Shown here in pieces: positions 48,998 through 57,991 of a stretch of DNA of 64,000 nucleotides (positions are counted from its first letter, which is position 1; each line of letters begins with the position of its first letter). Under the pieces are notes generated by a model that was given only the letters and a program-made list of their open reading frames with translations, was not told the DNA's origin and did no database searches. The stretch covers positions 1 through 64,000 of the forward strand of contig NZ_KV823564.1 in NCBI RefSeq assembly GCF_001815985.1, given 5' to 3'. This stretch comes from Corynebacterium sp. HMSC27B11 (GTDB lineage: Bacteria; Actinomycetota; Actinomycetes; Mycobacteriales; Mycobacteriaceae). The position numbers were made by a program, and so were the translations under genes.

Positions 48998-49966
48998 ATG
49001 AAGAATAAAACTCTGCGGATCGGCGCCGGCATCGTTGGTCTGACCCTGGCGGCAGGGCTCGTTGCGTGTTCGGAGGAGGACACCACCGCCCAGGGTGGGC
49101 GCACCATTGACAACTGCGGCACGGAGATCTCGATCGATGAGAAGCCGGAGCGCATCGTCACCCTGCGCCAGGCGACCACCGAAAATCTCTTCGAGCTGGG
49201 CCAGAAGGACAAGATGGTCGGCACCAGCTCGCTGCGAGACAAGGTTCAGCCGAAGTGGCAGGAGGCCTATGACAGCATTCCCGTGCTGAGCAAGACCGTC
49301 GCGACCGCGGAGCAGGTGCTCGAGGTGGACCCGGACTTCATCGTCGCCACCCAGCGCGGCAGCTTCGTTGAAAGCCTCACCGGGGCCCGCGAGTTCTGGG
49401 CAGAAAACGGTGTTCGCACCTTCGTCTCCAACACGGATTGCCCGGAGGACGGCACGACTGGCTTCGAGAATCTCCAGAAGGACTACGAGCAGCTGGGTGA
49501 AATTCTTGGCGCGGAGGAAGAAGCCAAGAAGCTCATCGACCAGACCCAGGAAGCCATCGATAAGGCGGACGTGAACTCCGGCAAGTCCCTCGCCTTCCTC
49601 TTCAACATCAACGATGCCGCCCCGTGGGTCGACGGCCGCTACGGCATCTCCAACGACATCGCGAAGCTCACCGGCTCGACCAACGTCTTCGAGGACCTCA
49701 AGGAAGCCCGCAACGAGGTCAGCTGGGAGGCCTTCGCCGAGAAAGACCCGGACTACATCGTCGTCGCCGACATCTCCGGCCGTGGACTACCGATGGACAC
49801 CGCGCAGGAAAAGATCGACGAGCTCAAGCGCGAGCCCGCGACCAAGAACATGAAGGCGGTGCGCGAGAACAAGTTCATCGTCGTCCCGGGCGTTGGCCTG
49901 GACCCCTCCGTGCGTTCCCTCGAGCCGCTGGAGATCATCGCCAAGGAAGTATCCAAGGATGACTAG
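48998..49966 (+). CDS. ABC-type substrate-binding lipoprotein (siderophore/cobalamin type)
   Basis: The product is 322 aa with a signal peptide and lipobox GLVAC (Cys24). The rest matches the Peripla_BP_2 fold: PERIVTLRQATTENLFELG, EQVLEVDPDFIVATQ and NDIAKLTGSTNVF. Family members bind ferric siderophores, haem or cobalamin. No permease or ATPase gene is nearby, so it is an orphan that must use components encoded elsewhere. GAAGGAAG is the SD. It is divergent from aecD and shares the McbR-like operator region. Confidence 0.85.
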   Translation: MKNKTLRIGAGIVGLTLAAGLVACSEEDTTAQGGRTIDNCGTEISIDEKPERIVTLRQATTENLFELGQKDKMVGTSSLRDKVQPKWQEAYDSIPVLSKTVATAEQVLEVDPDFIVATQRGSFVESLTGAREFWAENGVRTFVSNTDCPEDGTTGFENLQKDYEQLGEILGAEEEAKKLIDQTQEAIDKADVNSGKSLAFLFNINDAAPWVDGRYGISNDIAKLTGSTNVFEDLKEARNEVSWEAFAEKDPDYIVVADISGRGLPMDTAQEKIDELKREPATKNMKAVRENKFIVVPGVGLDPSVRSLEPLEIIAKEVSKDD

Positions 49967-50016
49967 CGCCAAAGCCCCTAGCGCCAAGCCCCAGCGCCGA
50001 AGTTCCTAGCGCCCGC
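49964..50016 (+). repeat. Short degenerate tandem repeat
   Basis: Four units beginning AGCGCC (AGCGCCAAAGCCCCT, AGCGCCAAGCCCC, AGCGCCGAAGTTCCT, AGCGCCCGCCACC) lie between the lipoprotein stop and the peptidase promoter. It is probably replication slippage, of no known role. Confidence 0.65.
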
Positions 50017-50049
50017 CACCGGCCCCACAGCCGTGTCCGGGCAGGTCGC

Positions 50050-50055
50050 TACACT
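50050..50055 (+). promoter_or_regulatory. M3 peptidase gene -10 (TACACT), leaderless
   Basis: TACACT is followed by 7 nt and the ATG at 50063. The GGAG between is only 3-4 nt from the ATG, too close for an SD. Confidence 0.6.
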
Positions 50056-50062
50056 GGAGCGC

Positions 50063-52234
50063 ATGTTAGATTTCGACACGCCTTCCAGCCTTCCCTACGA
50101 GCTGCCGGACTTCGCCAAAGTCGAGGTCAACGAGCTCGTCCCGGCCTTCTTCACCGCGGTGGACGACCACGCCGCGGAGATCGCAGCCATCGCGGCGAAC
50201 CCCGAGGAGCCGACCTGGGAGAACACCCTGGAGGCCCTCGAGGCCTCCGGTCGGATGCTCGACCGTGTGCTCGCGGTGATCTTCAACTACGCCGGCACAA
50301 TGGCCACCCCGGAGATCCGCGACGTGGAGGAGGCGGTGTCCCCGCCACTGGCGAAGCACTTCTCCGAGCTCTACCTCAATGAGGCGCTGTGGGAGCGCAT
50401 CAAGCGGGTCGACGAGAACACCCAGATCGAGGAGGGCAGCGAGGAGGCCGCGCTCATGGACCACTGGCGCCGCAAGTTCCGCCGGGGAGGGGCGGAGCTC
50501 GCCCCGGAGCAGCGGGATGAGCTCAAGCAGATCGACGAGCGCCTCGCCGAACTGTCCACCCGCTTCGGCCGCGTCCTGCAGGAGCAGACCGAGGCCTCCG
50601 CCGTGCTGATCACTGAGGAATCGGAGCTCGCTGGCCTCAGCTCGCCCACCCGCGAGGTCCTGGCCACCGACGCGAAGGAAGCCGGCAAGGAGGGCTGGCT
50701 CATCCGGCTCGGCCTGCCCAGCGTGCAGCCCATTCTGGAATCCCTCGAGAACCCGGAGGTCCGCCGCCGGGTTTACGAAGCCTCCCTGCAGCGTGCCGGA
50801 ACGGCCAATGATGAGACCCTCAAGGAGATCGCCCGCCTGCGCGCCCGCCGCGCCAAGCTGCTGGGCTACGCCTCCCACGCTGACTTCGTGGCGGAGGAGG
50901 AAACCGCTGGCTCCGTCGAGGCCGTCAAGGGGCTGCTGAACCAGGTGATTCCCGCCGCGGTGAGCAATGCCCACGGCGAGTACAAGCGACTGCTGGACAA
51001 GCAGGCCGTCTCCGCTGGAGCTTCCGGTGAGGAAAACTCCGAGCTCACGGGTGCAGACTGGGCCTATTGGTCCGCCCAGCTGAAGCAGGAGGAACTCTCG
51101 GTCGACGAGGAGGAGCTGCGCAGCTACTTCCCGCTGGATCAGGTGCTCGTCGACGGTGCCTTCTACGCCGCCCAGCGCCTCTACGGCATCGAGGTTGTCC
51201 GCCGCGAGGATCTCGAGGGCTACCACCCGGAGGCCCTGGTCTGGGAGGTTCGCGAGGGCGCGGACAGCAGCTACCCGGGAGCGACCCCCGGTGAGGGCAT
51301 CGGCCTGATTATCACGGACATGTACGCCCGCCCCACCAAGCGGGGAGGCGCGTGGATGAGCAGCTTCGTGGACCAGTCCGACCTGCTGGGAACCAAGCCG
51401 GTCGTCGTCAACGTCCTCAATGTCGCCAAGCCGGCCGAACTCGCGCCGGGCGAGCTGGGCCGGGCGCTGCTCAGCCTCGACGAGGTGGCCACCGTGTTCC
51501 ACGAGTTCGGTCACGCCCTGCACGGGTTGCTCTCCGAGGTTCGCTACCCGAGCCTGTCCGGCACCTCTGTGCCGCGCGACTTCGTGGAGTTCCCCTCCCA
51601 GATCAACGAGAACTGGGCCCTGCAGCCGGAGATTCTGGCCAACTACGCCAAGCACGTGGATACCGGCGAGGTGCTGCCCGCCGAGCTGGTCGCCGCCGTC
51701 CAGAAGCAGGCGCAGTGGGGCGAGGGCTTTGCCACCACCGAGTACGTCGCCGCCTGCGTGGTGGACCTGGCCTGGCACCAGCTGACTGAGGACGAGGCCG
51801 CCCAGGTTACGGACATCGCCGCCTTCGAACGCCGCGCGCTCGAGGAGGCTGGCATCGATATCGCGGATAAGATCGCCCCGCGCTACCGTTCCGCCTACTT
51901 CAACCACATCTTCGCCGGTGGCTACTCGGCGGACTACTGGTCTTACCTCTGGGCGGAGGTGCTGGACGCCGATGGCTTCCAGGCTTTCGTTGACACCGGT
52001 GCCGCCCGGGAGGCTGCGTTGGATGCGGACGGGGAAGCGACGAGCAACGAGGCCGACGCCGAGGAGATCGATCTGGACGACGTCCGCTTCGCCGGGGAAC
52101 GCTTCCGCCGCATGATCCTCTCGCGCGGTGCGACCATCGACTACGAGGATGCATTCTGGATGTTCCGTGGCCGCCAGCGCAGCGTCGAACCGCTGCTGCG
52201 CCGCCGCGGTCTGTCGGGTGCGGTTAACGGCTAA
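50063..52234 (+). CDS. M3 family oligopeptidase (zinc metallopeptidase)
   Basis: This intracellular zinc peptidase of the oligopeptidase A / dipeptidyl carboxypeptidase group degrades short peptides. The product is 723 aa. The zinc motif HEFGHALHGL has His480, Glu481 and His484, and the third ligand lies about 28 residues on in FVEFPSQINENW. The mostly helical N-terminal part is typical. The start was set at 50063 by the leaderless promoter; the longer frame from 50033 runs through the -10. An Asp/Glu/Ala-rich insertion lies near 655-670. Confidence 0.92.
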   Translation: MLDFDTPSSLPYELPDFAKVEVNELVPAFFTAVDDHAAEIAAIAANPEEPTWENTLEALEASGRMLDRVLAVIFNYAGTMATPEIRDVEEAVSPPLAKHFSELYLNEALWERIKRVDENTQIEEGSEEAALMDHWRRKFRRGGAELAPEQRDELKQIDERLAELSTRFGRVLQEQTEASAVLITEESELAGLSSPTREVLATDAKEAGKEGWLIRLGLPSVQPILESLENPEVRRRVYEASLQRAGTANDETLKEIARLRARRAKLLGYASHADFVAEEETAGSVEAVKGLLNQVIPAAVSNAHGEYKRLLDKQAVSAGASGEENSELTGADWAYWSAQLKQEELSVDEEELRSYFPLDQVLVDGAFYAAQRLYGIEVVRREDLEGYHPEALVWEVREGADSSYPGATPGEGIGLIITDMYARPTKRGGAWMSSFVDQSDLLGTKPVVVNVLNVAKPAELAPGELGRALLSLDEVATVFHEFGHALHGLLSEVRYPSLSGTSVPRDFVEFPSQINENWALQPEILANYAKHVDTGEVLPAELVAAVQKQAQWGEGFATTEYVAACVVDLAWHQLTEDEAAQVTDIAAFERRALEEAGIDIADKIAPRYRSAYFNHIFAGGYSADYWSYLWAEVLDADGFQAFVDTGAAREAALDADGEATSNEADAEEIDLDDVRFAGERFRRMILSRGATIDYEDAFWMFRGRQRSVEPLLRRRGLSGAVNG

Positions 52235-52269
52235 GCGCCCGCAACGAGTAGATTCTCGGTAGTGAGAAC

Positions 52270-52557
52270 ATGAATTGGCTGATCAACGCCTCGGTATGGA
52301 TCCAGGCTCCGGTGGTTGTGGCATTCCTGCTTGCCTTCGCCGGGGGTGCCTCCTGGCTGCTCAACAAGGTGCTCTGGGGGATCATCCCACGCAGTGCCGA
52401 GGAGGCGGAGGTCCTGGGGCCGGAGAGCGTGAAGCTGCTGGCAGTACAGGTTGAAAAATCTGCGCCCCCGGGGCATGCCCAGCAATCCTCGGGTGTTCAG
52501 CTAGAGAGCGTCGCCAGCGCCGAGGATGGGCGTGGCGGTGAACAGGAGAGTGTTTAG
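52270..52557 (+). CDS. Small membrane protein
   Basis: The product is 95 aa. A hydrophobic helix covers about 12-36 (APVVVAFLLAFAGGASWLL) and a Ser/Gln/Glu-rich tail follows. No family is recognised. It lies 35 nt after the peptidase gene and 6 nt before a 28-codon frame. There is no clear SD. Confidence 0.55.
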   Translation: MNWLINASVWIQAPVVVAFLLAFAGGASWLLNKVLWGIIPRSAEEAEVLGPESVKLLAVQVEKSAPPGHAQQSSGVQLESVASAEDGRGGEQESV

Positions 52558-52563
52558 GAAACC

Positions 52564-52650
52564 ATGAAGCACCATTCGAAGGTTCGGCAGGCCCTTGCCC
52601 TGCTGCTCGTGCTCCTTCTCGTGGCGTGGCTCGTGACTAACGTCCTTTAG
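52564..52650 (+). CDS. Possible 28-aa membrane peptide
   Basis: ATG 52564 begins MKHHSKVRQALALLLVLLLV and ends AWLVTNVL. A basic N-terminus followed by one hydrophobic helix is typical of small membrane peptides. AGGAAA lies 5 nt upstream, and the gene follows the 95-aa membrane protein by 6 nt. Confidence 0.4.
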   Translation: MKHHSKVRQALALLLVLLLVAWLVTNVL

Positions 52651-52715
52651 GGTCCTCGCCCTTCGGCGGTGGGGGAGGCCCGCAGGGATGCACGACTCGG
52701 GAAAATTGGCGTTTT

Positions 52716-52731
52716 AGTGATCTACACCACT
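52716..52731. promoter_or_regulatory. Weak GlxR (CRP-family) site upstream of fadD
   Basis: AGTGA, 6 nt, CCACT keeps the GTGA and CAC cores of the TGTGA-N6-TCACA consensus. It lies about 60 nt before the fadD SD; TATAGC (52744-52749) is a possible -10 downstream of it. Confidence 0.3.
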
Positions 52732-52793
52732 TATGTGTGTTTTTATAGCTGTAGCGAAAACTATTCCTGAGCTACGGCCCACAAAGGAGAATG

Positions 52794-54629
52794 ATGAGGA
52801 CGGAATACACCTCAGAACCGCTGTATACCATCGGCGAGAACGAGACGATTCTCACCGCGCTGCGCGACCTGCAGAAGGAACATCCGAGCGCGGTCTCCTT
52901 CAGTCGCCCCAAGAATTTCGACTGGGAAGACGTCACCACCACCCAGTTCCTTGACGAGGTCTACGCCGTCGCCCGTGGCCTCATCGCCAACGGGGTGAAG
53001 GCCAAGGATCGCGTCGTCATCATGTCGGAAACCCGCTACGAGTGGTCGCTGCTCGACCTGGCGATCCAGGCGGCCGGCGCGATCTCCGTGCCGATTTACC
53101 CGTCCTCCTCGACCTCCCAGTGCGCCTGGATCGTGCAGGACTCCGGCGCCAGCTTCGCTGTCGGTGAGACCCAGGAGCACTGCGAGCGCCTCGAGAACTT
53201 CATCCCCGAGGACGGCACCCCCACCGAGAAGGAGCCGCTGACCCGCGTGCTGGGGATCAACCGCGGTGCCGTCGACATCCTCATCAACGATGGCCGTGAC
53301 AAGAAGATCTCCCAGGACGAGGTCGAGGCCCGCATCGCTGATGTGCGGACCTCCGATGTCTGCTCGATCGTCTACACCTCCGGCACCACCGGTCGCCCGA
53401 AGGGCTGCATGGTGCTGCACTCCAACTGGCTCAGCGAGGCCCGAGGCCTGGGCACCCACCCGATCGGCCGTCTGGGCAGGCCGGGCAAGAGTGCGGTGAC
53501 CTTCCTCCCGCTGGCCCACGTGCTCTCCCGCGCAGTGTCTTACCTGCTGCTCACCACCGGCTGCACCCAGACCCACTGGTCTGACTTCGGCACCCTGGTC
53601 ACCGAGTTCCAGCGCTCCAACCCGAACATGATCCTGGGCGTGCCGCGCGTCTTCGAGAAGGTCCACGCGGGCGTGCGCGCTAAGGCCTCCGATGGCTCCA
53701 AGATCGGCGAGAAGCTCTTCGAGCGCGCCGAGAAGATCGCCGTGGAGTACTCCAAGGCGCTGGACACCCCGCAGGGCCCGAGCCTCGCACTGAAGACCAG
53801 CCACGCCATCTTCGACAAGCTGGTCTACTCCAAGGTCCGCGAGGCCACGGGTGGGGAGCTGGAGTACGCCATCTCGGGTGGCTCGGCACTCAACGCGGAG
53901 CTTATGCACTTCTTCCGCGGCGTCGGCGTGTACATCTACGAGGGCTACGGGCTGACCGAGTCCACCGCCGCCATCACCGTGAACTTCGAGCCGGATAACA
54001 TCATCGGCACCGTGGGCCGCCCCGTCGGTGGTAACACCGTCCGCATCGCCGACGACGGCGAGATCCTGCTCAAGGGCGACGTCATCTTCGGCGGCTACTG
54101 GAACAACGAGGAGGCCACCAAGGAGGCCTTCGACGAGGACGGCTTCTACGCCACCGGCGACCTGGGTGCCCTGCTGCCGACCGGCCACCTGCGCATCACG
54201 GGCCGCAAGAAGGAAATCCTCGTCACCGCGGGCGGTAAGAACGTCTCCCCGGGCCCGCTGGAGGACATCCTGCGCTCCGCCCCGCTGATCTCCCAGGCCA
54301 TGGTCGTTGGCGATGACCAGAAGTTCATCGGTGCACTGATCTCCCTGGATGAGGCTGCGGTGGAGAGCTGGAAGGCCCGAAACGGCATCTCCGCCAATAC
54401 CTCGATCCGCGAGCTGGCGAAGAACCCGAACCTGCGCGGCGAGATCCAGGACGCGATCAACGAGGCGAACCAGTCGGTTTCGCACGCTGAGGGCATCAAG
54501 AAGTTCCGCATCGTTCACCGCGACTTCGAGGAGGATCGCGGCGAGGTGACCCCGTCGATGAAGCTCAAGCGCTTCATGGTGGAGAAGAACTTCGCCGACG
54601 ACATCGCCTGGATCTACTCCGAGAAGTAG
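52794..54629 (+). CDS. Long-chain fatty-acid-CoA ligase (FadD type)
   Basis: It activates fatty acids with ATP and CoA for lipid synthesis or oxidation. The product is 611 aa from the second ATG (52794), 4 nt after AAGGAG; the first ATG (52791) is only 1 nt from it. AMP-binding P-loop YTSGTTGRPKG lies near 192-202, EGYGLTEST near 385, ATGDLGAL near 455 and GRKKEILVTAGGKNVSPGPL after it. It is similar in size to mycobacterial FadD15. Unlike the ligase remnant at 13 kb, all motifs are intact. Confidence 0.93.
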   Translation: MRTEYTSEPLYTIGENETILTALRDLQKEHPSAVSFSRPKNFDWEDVTTTQFLDEVYAVARGLIANGVKAKDRVVIMSETRYEWSLLDLAIQAAGAISVPIYPSSSTSQCAWIVQDSGASFAVGETQEHCERLENFIPEDGTPTEKEPLTRVLGINRGAVDILINDGRDKKISQDEVEARIADVRTSDVCSIVYTSGTTGRPKGCMVLHSNWLSEARGLGTHPIGRLGRPGKSAVTFLPLAHVLSRAVSYLLLTTGCTQTHWSDFGTLVTEFQRSNPNMILGVPRVFEKVHAGVRAKASDGSKIGEKLFERAEKIAVEYSKALDTPQGPSLALKTSHAIFDKLVYSKVREATGGELEYAISGGSALNAELMHFFRGVGVYIYEGYGLTESTAAITVNFEPDNIIGTVGRPVGGNTVRIADDGEILLKGDVIFGGYWNNEEATKEAFDEDGFYATGDLGALLPTGHLRITGRKKEILVTAGGKNVSPGPLEDILRSAPLISQAMVVGDDQKFIGALISLDEAAVESWKARNGISANTSIRELAKNPNLRGEIQDAINEANQSVSHAEGIKKFRIVHRDFEEDRGEVTPSMKLKRFMVEKNFADDIAWIYSEK

Positions 54630-54636
54630 CTGCCCG

Positions 54637-54676
54637 GCCCCCAATTACCGCCCCACGGGGTGGCGGCGCCGGGGGC
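54637..54676 (+). terminator. Terminator after fadD
   Basis: GCCCCC (54637-54642) pairs with GGGGGC (54671-54676) around an inner CCGCCCC / GGTGGCGG stem. Confidence 0.7.
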
Positions 54677-54721
54677 TCGAAAGCTCATATAAATCCCCGG
54701 ACACGGCCAAGCCTCCCGGAC

Positions 54722-54756
54722 GTACCCGCATCACTCACATAATGTGATGCGGGTAC
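54722..54756. repeat. Perfect 13-bp inverted repeat, second terminator or operator
   Basis: GTACCCGCATCAC (54722-54734) pairs without mismatch with GTGATGCGGGTAC (54744-54756) around a 9-nt loop. AGCCTTTT follows, so it may be a tandem terminator; its position 88 nt before the next gene also allows an operator. Confidence 0.65.
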
Positions 54757-54843
54757 AGCCTTTTATGCGCCGCCCTACAGGGAACCGGAAGCTACAAGGC
54801 GAAGTGCCGGATGTCGTGGACGAAGCGAAAACAGGGAGGTCAC

Positions 54844-55551
54844 GTGCACTACGATGCGTCGCTGCGCGTGCGCGACCTCACCCAGAACATCTACGACATC
54901 GGCGATGAAATCGCCGAGCACATCGAGCACATTTCCCAGGCCATTGCGGATTGGGACGGCGAGCTGGTCGAGGACTGCCTGCTCGAGTTCACCTCCGTCG
55001 TCCGCCAGGGGCGCAAGGAGGTCCGCCCGGGGCTCGCGGAGCTCAACGGCCTGCGTCAGGCCTTCGTCTCCGGCGTACGCAGCGGCGAAATGTCTAATAC
55101 CTTCCAGCACCCCGGACGCACCCTGTCCTTCCTGCGCAAGGGTGCACCCACACCGCCGTCCCAGGGGAGCGGCGCTCAGAATGGGGAAACCTCCTCAACT
55201 CAGGACGCGGACGACGGAGCCCAGCCGCAGATGGCGACGACCGTCGGCTGGCGGCTGTGGCTGCGGGAGCGCAACGAGGAACTCATCGGTGAACTCGAGG
55301 AGCTCGCCGAGTGGGTCGTCCAGCAGACCGACCTGGCCGTCAACGCGCAAGCCGTACTGTTGCCGCAGGTCTTCAACGAGGCGGAGAAGCGTACTCGGGA
55401 GATCGTGGCGCATTGGCAGGAGGGCGTGGCCAAGCAACCCGCCGTGGCACAAGCCATGCGGGGGGAGGCCCCACCGCAGTTCCTCGCCGAGCGGGCCCGC
55501 ATCGAGCAGCTCATCGCAAAGCTGACGAAGCGGCGCGGCCGGGTAGTGTAG
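54844..55551 (+). CDS. Protein of unknown function upstream of hemW
   Basis: The product is 235 aa from GTG 54844 with GGGAGG 4 nt upstream; an ATG 33 nt earlier lacks an SD. Two helical, acidic segments (about 10-80 and 135-235) flank a Gly/Ser/Gln-rich linker (about 97-130). It contains no signal peptide or membrane helix, and heptad-like leucines suggest coiled coils. It ends 6 nt before hemW, so the two are co-transcribed. No family is recognised. Confidence 0.65.
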   Translation: MHYDASLRVRDLTQNIYDIGDEIAEHIEHISQAIADWDGELVEDCLLEFTSVVRQGRKEVRPGLAELNGLRQAFVSGVRSGEMSNTFQHPGRTLSFLRKGAPTPPSQGSGAQNGETSSTQDADDGAQPQMATTVGWRLWLRERNEELIGELEELAEWVVQQTDLAVNAQAVLLPQVFNEAEKRTREIVAHWQEGVAKQPAVAQAMRGEAPPQFLAERARIEQLIAKLTKRRGRVV

Positions 55552-55557
55552 CTGGGC

Positions 55558-56823
55558 ATGACCAGCGGGCTGTATATTCACGTGCCGTTCTGCGCCTCGC
55601 GCTGCGGCTATTGCGACTTCAACACCTATACCCCCGCAGAGCTGGCCACCGATCCAGCCAGCATGGGTTCCGCGCAGGGGCGCACTCCGGCCGGCTACCT
55701 CGACGCGCTCGAGGTGGAACTCGAGCTGGCGGCAGCGGCCTGGGACCGGCGGGGACTCTACGAAGGGGATTCCGACCCCGGGGTAAGCACCGTCTTCTTC
55801 GGCGGCGGTACCCCCTCCATGCTGGGCGCTGAGGGGCTGGTGCGCGCCCTCAATGCGGTGCGCCGTACCGTCGGCCTGGCTCCGGGAGCGGAGGTCACCA
55901 CGGAGGCCAACCCGGAGTCCACGAGCCCGGAATTCTTCTCCCAACTCCGCGAGGCTGGCTTCAACCGGATCTCCCTTGGTATGCAGTCGGCGGCTGGGCA
56001 CGTGCTGAAGGTCCTGGAGCGCCAGCACACGCCCGGCCGTCCGGAGCAGGCGGTGGCGGAGGCCAAGGCCGCGGGCTTCGCGCACGTGAACCTGGATCTG
56101 ATCTACGGCACACCCACCGAGCGCGACGAGGACCTGGCCCGCAGCGTGGACGCTGTCATCGAGGCGGATGTGGACCACGTCTCCGCCTACTCTCTCATCG
56201 TCGAGGACGGCACCGCGATGGCCCGCAAGGTCCGCCGCGGGGAGCTGCCCGCTCCGGACGAGGACGTCTACGCCGACCGCTACCGCATGATAGATGAACG
56301 CCTCGTCGAAGCTGGTTTCCAGTGGTACGAGGTTTCCAACTGGGCAAAGCCGGGCGGGGAGTGCGAGCACAACCTCATTTACTGGCGAGATGGCCAGTGG
56401 TGGGGCGCGGGCCCGGGAGCTCACGGATGCGTGCGACTGCATGAGGACGTGGCGGCGCAGTACCTGCCTGCCGAGGCTGCGGAGCGCGTGGGAGCGGAAG
56501 ACTTCTCTGGCATCACCCGCCTGGTCAACGTCAAGTACCCCGCCCGCTACTGGGAGGCCCTCATGGAGCGCCACGCCCTGCCCGCGGTGACCTTCGAGCC
56601 GCTGAGCCGAGCCGACCTGGCCACCGAGCACCTGATGCTGGGGCTACGACTGCGAGAGGGAGTCGCGCTCGCCGGGCTGGCGGGAGCCGAGGCGGAAATC
56701 GAGCGTTACCAGAGCATGGGGCTGCTCGCGGTTGACGCGAACGCGCAGCGTCTGCGGGTCACGGAGCAGGGCCGCTACCTGGTCGACGGCATCGTCACCG
56801 ATCTGCTGCTCGCCATGGAGTGA
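55558..56823 (+). CDS. hemW: Radical SAM haem chaperone HemW
   Basis: This HemN-like radical SAM protein is thought to deliver haem rather than oxidise coproporphyrinogen. The product is 421 aa. The cluster motif C-x3-C-x2-C is C12, C16 and C19 in PFCASRCGYCDF. FFGGGTPSML, TTEANPES and GMQSAAGHVLKVL follow, as in the family. TAGTGT ends 8 nt before the ATG, so it may also be expressed leaderless. hemW-hrcA-dnaJ is a conserved order. Confidence 0.92.
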   Translation: MTSGLYIHVPFCASRCGYCDFNTYTPAELATDPASMGSAQGRTPAGYLDALEVELELAAAAWDRRGLYEGDSDPGVSTVFFGGGTPSMLGAEGLVRALNAVRRTVGLAPGAEVTTEANPESTSPEFFSQLREAGFNRISLGMQSAAGHVLKVLERQHTPGRPEQAVAEAKAAGFAHVNLDLIYGTPTERDEDLARSVDAVIEADVDHVSAYSLIVEDGTAMARKVRRGELPAPDEDVYADRYRMIDERLVEAGFQWYEVSNWAKPGGECEHNLIYWRDGQWWGAGPGAHGCVRLHEDVAAQYLPAEAAERVGAEDFSGITRLVNVKYPARYWEALMERHALPAVTFEPLSRADLATEHLMLGLRLREGVALAGLAGAEAEIERYQSMGLLAVDANAQRLRVTEQGRYLVDGIVTDLLLAME

Positions 56824-56892
56824 TCATGGAGTGAATCCAGCCTTTCGCCTAGGCTGGGGGAGAAACAGAATAGATGGTGGTGAGCTTTTTCC

Positions 56893-57945
56893 GTGACTAA
56901 TCGCGTGCCGAAGAACCGCGCGTCGCTGTCGACCCAGCAACGCCGCAGCGAGGTGCTGCGCGCCATCGTGTCGGACTACATCTCCCTGCAGGAGCCGGTG
57001 GGTTCCAAGATGCTCCTCGACCGGCACCAGCTGGGGGTGTCCTCCGCGACGATCCGCAACGACATGGCCGCCCTCGAGAAGGATGGCTACATCACCCAGC
57101 AGCACACCAGCTCCGGGCGCATCCCCACCGCGAAGGGGTACCGCCACTTTGTGGACGGCATCCACGCCGTCAAGCCGATGAGCATGCCGGAGCGGCGGGC
57201 GATCCTGGACTTCCTGGAGCACGGGGTGGACCTGGAGGACGTCCTGCGCCGCAGCGTTCAGCTGCTCGCCCAACTGACCCGTCAGGTGGCGGTCGTCCAA
57301 CTGCCGGACATGCGCATCGGCCGGGTGAAGCACTGCGAGCTCGTGCACCTGACCACCCACCGTCTGCTCGTCGTCCTCATCACGGACACCGGGCGGGTCG
57401 ACCAGCGCAACGTCGACCTCGCCGAACCGCTCGCCGAGTCTGACCTGCCGCGCGTCCGCGACCTGGTCAACCACAGCGTCGTCGGGCTCACCCTGGAGGA
57501 GGCCTGCGCGAAGATCGCCTCCCTGGCCCAGGAAGCCAGGTCGAAGACGGTACCCGCGGAGCTACGGCCGGCTCTCATCGCGGTGGCGACCGTGCTGATG
57601 GAGACCATGGTGGAGCGACCCAATGATCGGCTCATTCTCGCCGGTACCCCGAATATCGCCCGGGTGGGGGAATTAACCCCGGTGCTCGAAGCGTTGGAAG
57701 AACAGGTCGTCGTTCTCAAACTCCTCTCTGGGGTCCGCGACATGGGTATCCAGGTCAGCATCGGCGAGGAAAACGAGGACGAAGAGCTGCGCAGCGCCTC
57801 GGTGATCTCCACCGGTTACGGCGCAGAAAACGCGGTCATGGGCGGGCTCGGTGTGCTGGGCCCAACCCACTTGGACTACCCCGGCACGATGTCTAAGGTG
57901 ACCGCAGTGGCGCACTATGTATCCCGGATTCTGGCCGGGGAGTAG
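56893..57945 (+). CDS. hrcA: Heat-inducible transcription repressor HrcA
   Basis: It represses chaperone genes by binding CIRCE elements. The product is 350 aa from a GTG. The N-terminal winged helix reads [34 protein letters not shown] and [29 protein letters not shown] follows, and a GAF-like domain ends the protein. No CIRCE (TTAGCACTC/GAGTGCTAA) is visible near it in this window. dnaJ2 is 46 nt downstream. Confidence 0.94.
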   Translation: MTNRVPKNRASLSTQQRRSEVLRAIVSDYISLQEPVGSKMLLDRHQLGVSSATIRNDMAALEKDGYITQQHTSSGRIPTAKGYRHFVDGIHAVKPMSMPERRAILDFLEHGVDLEDVLRRSVQLLAQLTRQVAVVQLPDMRIGRVKHCELVHLTTHRLLVVLITDTGRVDQRNVDLAEPLAESDLPRVRDLVNHSVVGLTLEEACAKIASLAQEARSKTVPAELRPALIAVATVLMETMVERPNDRLILAGTPNIARVGELTPVLEALEEQVVVLKLLSGVRDMGIQVSIGEENEDEELRSASVISTGYGAENAVMGGLGVLGPTHLDYPGTMSKVTAVAHYVSRILAGE

Positions 57946-57991
57946 ACTGCAAGTTTGGTTTCGATAGCGAGCAAAGGGGATAAAACTCACC

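Noticed and set aside
56824-57991. CIRCE element near hrcA or dnaJ
   Set aside because: No TTAGCACTC/GAGTGCTAA or close variant was found near the hrcA and dnaJ starts.
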